64,000 nt of DNA from Lepas anatifera (taxonomy: Eukaryota > Arthropoda > Thecostraca > Lepadidae). The notes below the pieces were generated by a model. The model made no database searches. It was not told the origin of the DNA and saw only the letters and a list, made by a program, of their open reading frames with translations. Positions 59,833 to 64,000 of this stretch are shown here, one piece after another. Position numbers and translations under genes: made by a program. Numbering within the stretch: the stretch's first letter is position 1; every line of letters starts with the position of its first letter. The DNA lies in contig JAOTON010001269.1 in the NCBI GenBank assembly GCA_034440635.1, positions 124,001 to 188,000 of the forward strand, in the 5' to 3' direction.

Positions 59833-62292
59833 TATCAATACACAAAGGCTTTTTACCGTACTTTTGAGGGAGCATTAGGCAGATTATTTCAAACTCTTCA
59901 GATGTTCCACCAAACCACGACTTAACACAATTCTGATTCTTAATGGGAATGATCTTCGAGCAAACCTCTAGTCCTAAGCACTGATATGAAAAAAATAAAC
60001 ACAGAAATCGATGCAAACATAAATGACTTCTATCCAATACAGGAAACACCCCTAGAAGATTGGCTATAATTTAAAAGTAGAAGGCTATTGATGGGATTAC
60101 AAAGGGGTTTTTACAAAATACTGCTGGCGTATGCGCCAATGGGACTGCCGAGATGTGCACCAACATTACATTCAGTAGGTGTGTGCGCCGTCCTTATTAG
60201 CTGATAAGGATGGTGCAAATTTCAGCTAGCCGGAGGAAATATTTCTGAAATTAAGCAGCACCACGCTGAAAAAGGCAGTTTTCCTTGGCCATTAAAGTCG
60301 TCAGGTCATGAATAATGACCAGTTTGGTGAGTATATTAAAACGGAGGATATGAAGGCGTGGGAGGACCTTAAGAAAACGTGCCCTGATTACTCCAGTAGA
60401 GAATACCCAGGATGCTCAGAGGTTACAGGAAGGCAAAAAGGTTGGAAAGTGACATGATACAAAACTAAAAGATGATGTTTATTGTAAAATTGGAAGACAA
60501 GAATACTGCTGTCGCTTCATTTTCCAAAGACGTGTTTTGTTATGGAAAATACCTGGCCTAGAAGGGAACTAGTTAAACATAAGGATAGCCATAGACATAT
60601 TTTTCGCAAAAATACAACTCACTCGTACATTTTTCGTTGCAATTTGTGCAACGTCACCGTAGTACTGTATGCAGGCTGCACCTCTCGCCCGTCGCCAAGC
60701 ATAGTTTAAATGTGGTTCCAACAGCCGGGCGCGTTGTCTAGTACCTTTGCCCACTATCTAAACATTATCAATGCACCAATGCGTTTTGCTAGCTCATATT
60801 TTTCCTCACCGAGGAAATTGACATAGCTAATGAGCCATGTTTGTAAGCAATGGAACATGATCAATATTTTATAACGTATTTTCAACTGGCCAGAATGATG
60901 TCCACTAATGTCAATTATGTTATGTTTCTGTGACAGCAGCACAGATGTGAAATACTTGCTTAGACCGTTAAGGTATTTTGCACTGCGAAAGAGCTAGCTC
61001 TGATATTTCCTTGATCAGCATAAATCCAAAGAAATTGAAAAAGGCAGCCACCTCCTCAATACGTGAGGGGGTCCCTTTATCAAAGACTTTATTCAATTAT
61101 GGCTATTCGGGTAAGGTGTAGGATTTCAAAACTTTAACTCCTATGGTCTATAAAGCATGGAAAGAATAAACTAGTAAAATATTTTTAAAAGTTCATACTA
61201 GTTCAGCCATTCTTTAAACCAGCGAAAATACGAGAGAGTGCTGCGTCAGGCGCTGCTGCAGCTGACTGACCTTTCTCCTTGATCCACTGCAGCTGTTTCT
61301 GCTGCAGTAGCGACATCTGTCCTGGTGACGTCACCGTCCGGGTCGTCAGCTGATCGCAGGTGGCGCTGGTAATGGCCTGGCTGATAGACGACGACAGCGC
61401 CGCCTGTCGGATCTCGCTGAAAGTCAGCTGAGGTATTGGAACTCCAGGGTCAACGACCTCCGCTGATTGGCCAGTCCTGGCACTGAGCGGTTCGGATGAT
61501 TGTTTTAGCGCGTGACCGGTCAAGTCCTGACGGTGCTGCTGTTCATTCACCCGGTAATCGGGCTCCTGCTGATGCAGCAGCTGCAGGTGGTCCTGAGAGA
61601 CCAGGTTCTGGATCTGAGTTGAAGGTGCTGGTGTGAACCGACTGGGCAGAAGCTCGATGTTGAGCCGGCCTCCCAGGGCGGCGCTCAGGCACCTTCGATT
61701 GGTATGCGTGTGAGGGGAAGCTCGCGGGCTGCGCCGCGGACTCCTGCGTGGGGATCTGCTCGGATATCAGCGGCACGTGCTGATCGAAAGCCTCGCTGGG
61801 TACGCCAGCTGGTGGATAGAAGTCTCCTGTTGCGGGCTGAGGTGGCACTGCGCTGAGGGGAATGGGGCTGGAAGGGCTCTCTCGGTGGTATCAGAAGCTT
61901 CGGGACCTTGGGCTGTGGTTCACAGTCGGCCAGTGAGTTGAAATTGGATTGGGATGGTGGTGGAGCAGAAGGATGCACAAGCAGTGGATTCGATGTCGCC
62001 AGGAGAGCATGCTCTTCATTGCCACCATGCTTCAGGGATGCATCTGAGTCAACTGCTTCTTGTTTGATTGCGTGATAAGGTAGATCAAGTAGAGTCTGGA
62101 CTGCAGAAGAGGGTACGGTATTCGAATGTTGAGGTGGCTCCACTAATGGTTCAGATACTTCGAGCGCCTCACTTGGCTTTGATATCGGGGTAGATGCCTT
62201 CAATCGATCTGATGAAGATGGCTTCACCCGTCGCAGAGGTCTGCACACAACTGCTTTATCGTCCTCGTCAACGTCGTCTACTCTGGTGGATC
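15968..62292 (-). CDS. CCDC66: CCDC66-like coiled-coil protein gene, 5' end uncertain
   Basis: Minus-strand exons in transcript order: 61220-62292 (membership uncertain), 39326-39396 (or ATG exon 39326-39433), 38028-38383, 36776-36947, 29588-29730, 21605-22103 (or ending 21932), 19445-20259, 18881-19056, 15968-16623. All junction phases agree. Family signals in the right order are an RDRRRQ-type segment (LNDPDRRRQIALHDLRENQK), a long charged coiled coil (RKREERERALREEAALEEHA), RPRWNAPK, YVKQSEKDPLLARAFRRRRE, and a C-terminal VIYLPEYGN motif like the vertebrate EIYYLDPDAP. CCDC66 in animals is a microtubule-binding, centriolar-satellite and ciliary protein. Four apparent one-base frameshifts (about 61880, 61690, 19590, 16460) interrupt it. 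They are either assembly errors or decay. Three introns begin with donor-containing tandem repeats. Confidence 0.7.
17030..17153 (-). mobile_element. tRNA-derived SINE fragment
   Basis: On the minus strand it starts GCCCCGGTAGCTCAGTTGGT, a near-perfect tRNA 5' half with box A (TAGCTCAGTTGG). A GGTTCTCCTGA box B-like site follows about 85 nt later. It lies immediately beyond the 29-bp minisatellite in the same intron. No A-rich tail or target duplication is obvious. Confidence 0.65.
17161..18895. repeat. 29-bp minisatellite, ~60 copies, containing the exon's 5' splice site
   Basis: On the minus strand the unit is CAGTACAGCAG|GTCAGTTACACACAGCGC. Its first copy is the real end of the upstream exon (18881) plus its donor CAG|GTCAGT, so about sixty donor sites follow in series. 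Variants (GCGC, GCAC, GTAC, CTGTTCTC insert, TTTGAATT insert) form higher-order blocks of about 150 bp near 17.6-18.3 kb and about 190 bp near 18.4-18.8 kb. The unit has no stop codon in any minus-strand frame, hence the 600-plus codon ORFs across it. Confidence 0.97.
18881..19056 (-). CDS. CCDC66: CCDC66-like exon with the YVKQSEKDP motif
   Basis: Encodes TEKVYVKQSEKDPLLARAFR, RRRERQLQQEESGSDSEREW and TPTVGHTSRSRDKHRKYS. It corresponds to the vertebrate RYIPASEKYP...REEKKVRRQ region. The acceptor is GTCCACAG, in phase 0 from RPRWNAPK. The donor CAG|GTCAGT (phase 2) is the first unit of the minisatellite. Confidence 0.8.
19057..19444. other. CCDC66-like intron, unremarkable
   Basis: A short AT-richer intron. 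I see no repeat or coding segment inside. Confidence 0.6.
19445..20259 (-). CDS. CCDC66: CCDC66-like core coiled-coil exon with one apparent frameshift
   Basis: After the acceptor CCCCCTCAG it encodes the charged coiled coil TAEKETRKREERERALREEA through ASERRHQLVTEAIRRAEREA. A Ser/Pro/Ala-rich linker and RTYVENRVLTPTKYR...GCEFGTQTEE follow. Near 19590 the frame must change by one missing base to continue as EASPELVQRRDVNVGTDSAP and end VKIEERPRWNAPK, the RPRW motif of the family. The donor is AAG|GTTTGT. With the base restored the exon is 816 nt, phase 0 to phase 0, matching both neighbours. Confidence 0.8.
20260..21604. other. CCDC66-like intron, AT-rich
   Basis: No coding frame and no clear repeat. 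A short plus-strand ORF near 20443-20637 lacks coding features. Confidence 0.55.
21605..22103 (-). CDS. CCDC66: CCDC66-like exon with RDRRRQ-type motif and 12-residue repeats
   Basis: The acceptor ATCTGTTCCAG|G continues the split Arg. It encodes RLVSQGGSLQAGSKPS, an Ala-rich stretch, then PQLNDPDRRRQIALHDLREN, the CCDC66 segment leading into the coiled coil. It then enters six 12-residue repeats of the form QVSxxEPQDQQT and ends FVTQNE before GAG|GTGAGA. Each repeat encodes QVS as CAG GTG AGC, a perfect donor. Splicing at the first (end 21932, phase 0) would join RENQKQ directly to TAEKETRKREE, which matches vertebrate CCDC66 better than the repeat-bearing form. Confidence 0.75.
21717..21935. 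repeat. 36-bp tandem repeat (x6) containing a CAG|GTGAGC donor
   Basis: On the minus strand six units carry CAGGTGAGC or a close variant at their start. Because 36 bp equals 12 codons the array stays open in the coding frame. It may be coding, intronic, or both by alternative donor use. Confidence 0.85.
22104..23282. other. CCDC66-like intron, left part
   Basis: GC-rich at about 22340-22500 but without a frame I can support. Otherwise AT-rich and featureless. Confidence 0.4.
23283..23500 (+). mobile_element. tRNA-derived SINE, apparently full length
   Basis: Starts GGGGCCGGGGTGGCCTAGTG (box A TGGCCTAGTGG) with a clean box B GGGTTCAATCCCC about 55 nt later. A body follows, then a 3' tail GGCAAGTGTGCCTGTTGGGA and an A-rich end (AATAAAAGAATAAAATAAAA). 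The same 3' tail recurs at 62386-62428. Confidence 0.85.
23501..25586. other. Intronic, AT-rich, with a G homopolymer
   Basis: No gene seen. A run of twelve Gs lies at about 24195-24206. Confidence 0.45.
25587..25979. mobile_element. MITE with ~40-bp terminal inverted repeats
   Basis: The left end (25587-25625) reads GTACAGCCCCCTGCAATTGA and the right end (25941-25979) is its reverse complement with about three mismatches over 39 bp. The 315-bp interior is AT-rich and non-coding. Confidence 0.8.
25980..29587. other. Intronic, AGGTCA-rich stretch and transposon debris
   Basis: A short CATGACATGTCAT direct/inverted cluster sits at 26017-26055. From 27140 to 27560 AGGTCA/TGACCT half-sites are frequent, with a run GGTCAGGTCAGGTCAACG. 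ORFs are short and not coding-like. Confidence 0.45.
29588..29730 (-). CDS. CCDC66: CCDC66-like exon (FEAPRWVERAADG)
   Basis: The acceptor is GTGTGCACAG and the donor CCCAG|GTGAGA. Encodes FEAPRWVERAADGSTVEVDD, RSPSIGTGSGPGSPTFFRLP and VQRPTQPR. It starts in phase 0 and ends in phase 2, exactly linking the 36.8-kb exon to the 22.1-kb exon. That phase match and the high GC are the main evidence, since the sequence itself is low-complexity linker. Confidence 0.7.
29731..31196. other. Intronic, nothing recognised
   Basis: AT-rich, with no supported exon. The ORF at 30367-30747 on the plus strand lacks coding composition and family similarity. Confidence 0.45.
31197..31248. repeat. (TA)n microsatellite
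   Basis: A perfect TA run of about 26 units. Confidence 0.98.
31337..32394 (+). mobile_element. piggyBac-like non-autonomous element, copy A
   Basis: Same family as 43132-44164. The GGGGGCCATCGATGGCCCCC palindrome lies near both ends, and the right end is GGGCGAAGG...GCGCGGG|TTAA. The left TTAA terminus is missing. The interior is dense in AGGTCA/TGACCT. A central ~450 bp is almost identical to copy C. Confidence 0.75.
32391..32757. mobile_element. Second TTAA-family element (GCGCATTGACG ends)
   Basis: Starts TTAACACGCGCATTGACGG and ends with the inverse CCGTCAATGCGC. An internal GGCGGCGCTACGCGCCGCC palindrome lies at about 32661. It abuts copy A and shares its TTAA. Confidence 0.55.
32758..33610. 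other. Intronic, nothing recognised
   Basis: No gene. A segment at about 33190-33360 resembles the inverted-repeat debris at 37295-37437 (shared words such as GAGGCTCAAGCC). Confidence 0.35.
33611..35902. mobile_element. TTAA-family element, possibly one copy with insertions
   Basis: The left end is TTAACACGGGCATTGACGG at 33611, with a TAGCGCCGCCGTAC palindrome remnant at about 33690. The right end is GTCAATGCGCGTGTTAA at 35886-35902. The ~2.3 kb between is much longer than the ~110-365 bp relatives and contains another MITE (34732-34861). Either a nest, or two separate ends. Confidence 0.4.
34732..34861. mobile_element. MITE with 14-bp TIRs (AGGTGGATYCAGGA)
   Basis: The left end AGGTGGATTCAGGA and right end TCCTGGATCCACCT are inverted with one mismatch, 130 bp overall. 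The termini resemble hAT-type CAG-GG ends, but no clear target duplication is visible. Confidence 0.7.
35903..36320. other. Intronic, nothing recognised
   Basis: No supported exon. It leads into the splice-junction repeat array. Confidence 0.4.
36321..36835. repeat. 63-bp tandem repeat spanning exon end and 5' splice site
   Basis: On the minus strand the unit encodes WDPCAASSHFPDVCGGSQ followed by CAG|GTCAGTCG. The copy nearest the exon supplies the real exon end and donor (36776). A partial copy follows, then about 200 bp of degenerate sequence, then three to four well-preserved copies at about 36321-36540. 63 bp is 21 codons, so several long overlapping ORFs result. Confidence 0.9.
36776..36947 (-). 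CDS. CCDC66: CCDC66-like exon (RRQQQHARQVAQLTRASEQR)
   Basis: A strong acceptor (GACCTGACCCCGCAG|G) completes the split Arg. It encodes RRQQQHARQVAQLTRASEQR, then RRSQPAERLRWGDRGVGITR and LWDPCAASSHLPDVCGGSQ, with donor CAG|GTCAGT. The basic, Gln-rich helix resembles the charged helices of CCDC66. It ends in phase 0, matching the 29.7-kb exon. Confidence 0.75.
37295..37437. mobile_element. MITE-like inverted-repeat element
   Basis: Ends AGTGGCGGA and (inverted) AGTGGCAGA, with an internal inverted pair built on CTAGGAGGCTC. Non-coding, degenerate. Confidence 0.45.
37438..38027. other. CCDC66-like intron, nothing further
   Basis: AT-rich, with no exon or clear repeat. Confidence 0.5.
38028..38383 (-). 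CDS. CCDC66: CCDC66-like exon (SGYYSEAPERAS)
   Basis: The acceptor is CTCTGTGCGACAG (phase 0) and the donor TGGAG|GTAGGC (phase 2). Encodes TADSWTSLDSRQPTADGG, SPSLPPITPRLSPEEGETSG, YYSEAPERASTELRR, KSVRFDPAEQ and RDSNMTW. It is Pro/Ser/Glu-rich with charged helix ends, and the phase fits the next exon exactly. A second acceptor 7 nt further in (start 38376, phase 1) would instead fit direct joining to the 61.2-kb exon. Confidence 0.7.
38384..39325. other. CCDC66-like intron
   Basis: No repeat or exon I can support. The part of the 39072-39551 plus-strand ORF that falls here is not convincing. Confidence 0.45.
39326..39433 (-). CDS. Candidate start exon of the CCDC66-like gene (or internal exon 39326-39396)
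   Basis: On the minus strand an ATG in good context (GACATGG) begins MADVATKFPSISAEGRGLSG, then LWRGTEDGGQRHRDVR, ending at a consensus donor TCAGG|GTGAGTAA in phase 0. That phase is accepted by the 38.38-kb exon. The sequence TTTCCGTCCATTTCAG inside it is also a good acceptor. Used that way, the exon (39326-39396) links in phase to the 61.2-kb exon. Either it is a promoter-proximal first exon, an internal exon, or both by alternative promoters. The product N-terminus is not one I recognise. Confidence 0.5.
39434..39560 (-). promoter_or_regulatory. CpG-rich segment upstream of the candidate start exon
   Basis: Markedly GC- and CpG-rich compared with the flanks (many CGCG, GCGC, CGTCG words), directly 5' of the ATG at 39433 on the minus strand. 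Consistent with a CpG-type promoter/5' UTR, but it could equally be coding. Confidence 0.35.
40105..40200. mobile_element. Transposon terminus-like segment
   Basis: Contains CCAGTGGCGTAGCCAGGATT, a string typical of DNA-transposon ends in animal genomes, followed by an imperfect GC-rich hairpin (GGGGGCCCCC / GGGCCCCC). The other end was not identified. Confidence 0.35.
41302..41458. mobile_element. MITE-like dispersed repeat, copy 2 (TGGAGATC termini)
   Basis: Starts TGGAGATC, ends GATCTCCA. Shares TTTGTACAGGGCTTGTACTG and the GTGTTAA..CC region with copy 1 at 14130-14260. 157 bp, non-coding. Confidence 0.6.
41560..42555. repeat. Degenerate ~1-kb tandem repeat (CTGAGACTA-type units)
   Basis: Dozens of diverged units of roughly 35-45 bp built on CTGAGACTAACTCTTGGGG and C-rich spacers. 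ORFs such as the SLRG-repeat frame at 42100-42333 arise from it and are not genes. Confidence 0.75.
43132..44164 (+). mobile_element. piggyBac-like non-autonomous element, copy C (complete)
   Basis: TTAA at both ends (43132-43135, 44161-44164). The left end is CCCTCGCCCCAC plus the GGGGGCCATCGATGGCCCCC-type palindrome. The right end is the inverse, with an extra GGTGGGGCG duplication. 1033 bp, no transposase frame. TTAA target duplications with CCC...GGG termini are the hallmark of the piggyBac superfamily. The interior carries many AGGTCA half-sites. Confidence 0.8.
44555..44664 (+). mobile_element. TTAA-family element end (GCGCATTGACG)
   Basis: TTAACAGGCGCATTGACGGGG followed by the GGCGGCGCTACGCGCCGCC palindrome. 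No matching right end nearby, so it is probably truncated. Confidence 0.5.
45401..46426 (-). mobile_element. piggyBac-like non-autonomous element, copy D (inverted)
   Basis: TTAA at 45401 and 46423, CCCGTGCCCCACC at one end and GGTGGAGCGAGG at the other. The ATCGATGG core of the palindrome is present at both ends. Same family as copy C in opposite orientation, more diverged. Confidence 0.75.
47335..47470. mobile_element. TTAA-family fragment
   Basis: Contains GTACGGCGACGCTTCGCTCTTCCG and CCGGGAAAAA words related to the family-2 ends at 32.6 and 44.6 kb. It ends in a T homopolymer. Truncated. Confidence 0.3.
49505..50540 (-). mobile_element. piggyBac-like non-autonomous element, copy E (inverted)
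   Basis: TTAA at 49505 and 50537, CCCGCGCCCCACCGGGGG at the left, and the GGGGGCCATCGATGGCCCCC palindrome and GGGGCGAGGG at the right. 1036 bp, same orientation as copy D. Interior TGACCT/AGGTCA clusters. Confidence 0.78.
51060..51560. repeat. AGGTCA half-site cluster outside the mobile elements
   Basis: About fifteen AGGTCA/TGACCT-type hexamers in 500 bp (e.g. AAGGTCAAGGTCGAGGTCAT), without the palindromic ends of the TTAA elements. Possibly the core of a further, decayed element. Confidence 0.5.
51561..54445. other. Intronic, nothing firm
   Basis: AT-rich with scattered short ORFs. A small duplicated block (CTCCGCTGGCACTGTGA) lies at about 53925-53970, within a minus-strand ORF I could not connect to the CCDC66 exons. 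Confidence 0.4.
54450..55139 (+). CDS. Candidate small nested gene, two to three exons, unidentified
   Basis: A GC-rich island inside the big CCDC66-like intron. On the plus strand an ATG at 54450 opens a Pro/Arg/Ser-rich frame. A good acceptor (GTGCTGTTACAG, exon 54761 to 54838) leads to AEPAIEAWHCGILQNHALCG VSGGA with donor GCAG|GTGAGG in phase 1. A second acceptor (CTCTCTCGGCAG) opens GRQCKQCHRLRQYWTTPGLA, then RNLGKPVVGRSNMQGSVNRT GS and a stop at about 55139, in matching phase. The join between the ATG frame and the first acceptor is not resolved. The minus strand has rival splice signals here (CCCCCCCAG acceptor, CCAGG|GTCAGT donor), so the strand is uncertain. Confidence 0.25.
55140..61087. 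other. Intronic / intergenic, AT-rich
   Basis: No exon supported. A ~70-bp degenerate tandem repeat (TGCGGTGCAGTCTAA words) runs at about 57336-57560, and a (CT)n microsatellite lies at 59791-59829. AGGTCA-type words recur at 59090-59300. Confidence 0.45.
59791..59829. repeat. (CT)n microsatellite
   Basis: A CT run of about 19 units. Confidence 0.95.
61088..61093 (-). terminator. AATAAA downstream of the 61.2-kb stop
   Basis: AATAAA on the minus strand, 110 bp after the in-frame TGA at 61203. It supports the alternative that the 61.2-62.3 kb exon ends a separate gene. Confidence 0.4.
61203..62292 (-). CDS. Long exon, CCDC66-like N-terminal region or C-terminus of a separate gene
   Basis: The acceptor CTTTGCAG|GA opens in phase 1: STRVDDVDEDDKAVVCRPLR and on to EPQPKVPKLLIPPRE. 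One extra base near 61880 moves it to SPSSPIPLSAVPPQPATGDF and SEAFDQHVPLISEQIPTQES. A second near 61690 moves it to AALGGRLNIELLPSRFTPAP, TQIQNLVSQDHLQLLHQQEP and MSLLQQKQLQWIKEKG. LVSQDHLQLL and LLQQKQLQWIKEKG resemble the LTQDQLQQIL and LLEAKKAQWRKELDEQ segments of vertebrate CCDC66. The frame ends ALSRIFAGLKNG and TGA at 61203. Splicing at GCTG|GTTTAA (61220, phase 1) would instead continue into the 39-kb or 38-kb exon. Mostly disordered, Pro/Ser/Gln-rich. The start codon lies outside the window. Confidence 0.65.
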
Positions 62293-64000
62293 CTGCAAAG
62301 ATAAAGAGCTGGTGTGAGTGCAGAACTAAGCGTCATGGCTCTCGTTCGGCATCATTCTAAGCATAAAAACACTCCCAGTTATTCGACAAGTGTACCTGTT
62401 GGGAGCGGCACGGACAAAAAAACTAAATAAAGAGGCTCCCCCCAGCGCAGGGCCCAGGCATCTGGCACTTCACTCTGAGAAAATGGAAACCACGCACTTG
62501 TTCCACCCGTCCTTTTCCGAACACGAGTTTTCACGTAAAGTGCCATTCATCCATTCATAAAGTGCCAAATATAATAGGATATGGCTTCTTTTGCTATCTT
62601 CTTATACAGATGTTCTTTTTTATTCTTTCACAAAGATTTTGAAGTGTTCTATCTGGTCCAGTTAGGAAGCAGAAAAATGGAAACCAGTTTCCACTGTTGG
62701 GCCTTGTCTCCACCAACATTAAAAATTCAACCCAACCAGAGCTGTCTGGTTGAAAATCTCTTTTTGAAATTTTGTGTGTTTTTCGAGGAGTCAGGATTTT
62801 TGTGCTTCTTAATTTTGGATGTCCTGACACTGCACATTCAGTATACTTCGCTACTTTAAATGGTAGTCTATGTCTAAGTTCACTTTGTCTAAAATACGAT
62901 TTTGATACATCTTTCCATGCACGTAGAGGAATGACGATGTATAATATGTCTTGGATATTCTACATTTTTCCATTATCTTTATTTTTAGTAATAACAAAGT
63001 TTAAATTTTTGAACCTACAAAAAACGTTGACTTTGCATCCAGTCTTTAAGACGAAAAAATCGAAGTATTTTCTGGGGTTGCAAAAACTAACCCTTGCAGT
63101 TAAGTCAGCTAGAAGTAAAGGAGATCTAGGTTAGTTGCAGTTTATTATAGGTCACTAAGACCAGTATCCATACCTTCCCAAAGTTTGGTATATACGCCTG
63201 GCTCGTGAGTTCAAAGTATATACAATCACTAACAAATTCCGACGTTCCACAACAGCTTCGCAGCGCGACCCGTCAGCTTTAATCAATAGGGAATGCAAAG
63301 TTGACAGCTCCAAGACCGCTTCGCCATGCAATGCTGCACCATACCAACATGCTAGTGTCTATACCAACTCACACATTCCTCAAGGCTGGATCCATCCAGA
63401 GGACTTGATTGATGACCCCTCCCTGTCTACCTTCGCTGAAAAATAATTGTCTTTCTAATATCTTATGTACGTTTGCACTTTGTCTCCCTAAATTTGTGAT
63501 TATAACTTCTGGACTCCTGGGCTCCAGCTCTCTCTGCAAACGCCAATCAAACGGGAAGATTTTAAGTATCTGGAGCAGAATCAACTTAAAAGCTAGAATA
63601 TCAATGTGCAAATCTGGGAACAATGAATGCTCATGAAAAAATAAACAGGACAAGTGATTGAAAGAGAAGTGTTTTGAAGCTTCGTTATAATGCATGTTAT
63701 GAAATATTATACCCAGAATGGTTGATCACTTATATGAAATAAATACAGCGTTTGCATTCTAAGCTGTGATATTTTGGTGTCTGAACACTCAGCCTAGTGG
63801 AGCAGCGATCATCGGTGCTATTGATGCTATGGACATCGATGCTATTGATGGAGGTCTTGGCTTCTGTGGCTGCTAGTGAAAGGCTGCAAGAGGTACCGAA
63901 AAGCTTGAGGAAAGTACAAAAGCCATCCCGAGCAATATCAGTTACTCCTTAGCTCAGACCAATATCATAATCATGGGAAGCAAAAGTGTGGCCACAAAAC
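62293..64000. other. AT-rich upstream intron or flank
   Basis: Holds a SINE tail fragment and otherwise only non-coding-looking ORFs. The exon upstream of 62292 must lie beyond the window. A small imperfect duplication (GATGCTATTGATG words) lies at about 63820-63852. Confidence 0.45.
62386..62428 (+). mobile_element. 3' tail fragment of the 23.3-kb SINE family
   Basis: CGACAAGTGTACCTGTTGGG AGCGG followed by an A-rich end. It matches the tail of the SINE at 23283-23500 with a few changes, and the tRNA-like head is missing. Confidence 0.65.

Noticed and set aside
61543..61848. 101-codon minus-strand ORF as a separate small gene
   Set aside because: It is the middle segment of one long exon, separated only by apparent one-base indels.

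Overview
This is a eukaryotic, intron-rich, repeat-rich nuclear window from an animal. GC-rich exons sit in AT-richer introns, and splice sites follow GT-AG. TTAGG-type telomere-like repeats, tRNA-derived SINEs and many short inverted-repeat transposons suggest an arthropod. I would guess a crustacean such as a barnacle, but nothing here proves it.

Layout. (1) 1-2119 is 5' flank with a large inverted repeat (402-622 / 711-998) carrying TTAGG/TCAGG runs. (2) 2120-12767 (+) is a complete 14-exon gene for HEATR3 (the Syo1 symportin family). Every exon joins its neighbour in phase, giving 642 residues with no indel. (3) 12768-15967 is the gap between convergent genes. It holds a poly(A) signal and candidate terminal exon on the minus strand (13539-13812), a MITE-like repeat, and a candidate plus-strand exon (15251-15538). 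(4) 15968 to about 62292 (-) is a CCDC66-like coiled-coil gene of eight or nine recognisable exons in phase, with four apparent single-base frameshifts. Its 5' part is ambiguous. The 61220-62292 exon may be CCDC66 N-terminus, or the end of a separate upstream gene, because a start-codon exon in a CpG-rich context lies at 39326-39433. (5) The large introns (22-29 kb, 30-36 kb, 39.5-61 kb) are packed with transposon remnants. The main one is a ~1.03 kb TTAA-flanked, piggyBac-like non-autonomous family with a GGGGGCCATCGATGGCCCCC palindrome near each end and many AGGTCA half-sites inside. (6) 62293-64000 is AT-rich with no convincing exon.

The most unusual pattern is that tandem repeats in this window repeatedly span exon-intron junctions. 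In the CCDC66-like gene three introns begin with arrays whose unit contains the exon end plus the 5' splice site (63-bp unit at 36.3-36.8 kb, 36-bp unit at 21.7-21.9 kb, 29-bp unit x ~60 at 17.2-18.9 kb). HEATR3 has an intron opening with (GA)n followed by (GTGA)n, itself a chain of GTGAGT donor consensus. It also has duplicated or repeat-built 3' splice sites at 10.7 kb and 5.2 kb, and another duplicated acceptor lies at 13.8 kb. Separately, HEATR3 exons 8-10 lie between a long (GA)n tract and a ~900-bp (CT)n-rich tract. These are complementary in the transcript and could pair.

Functionally the two main genes are unrelated. HEATR3 chaperones 5S-RNP ribosomal proteins into the nucleus. CCDC66 is a centriolar-satellite, ciliary and microtubule protein. 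They are convergently transcribed neighbours.
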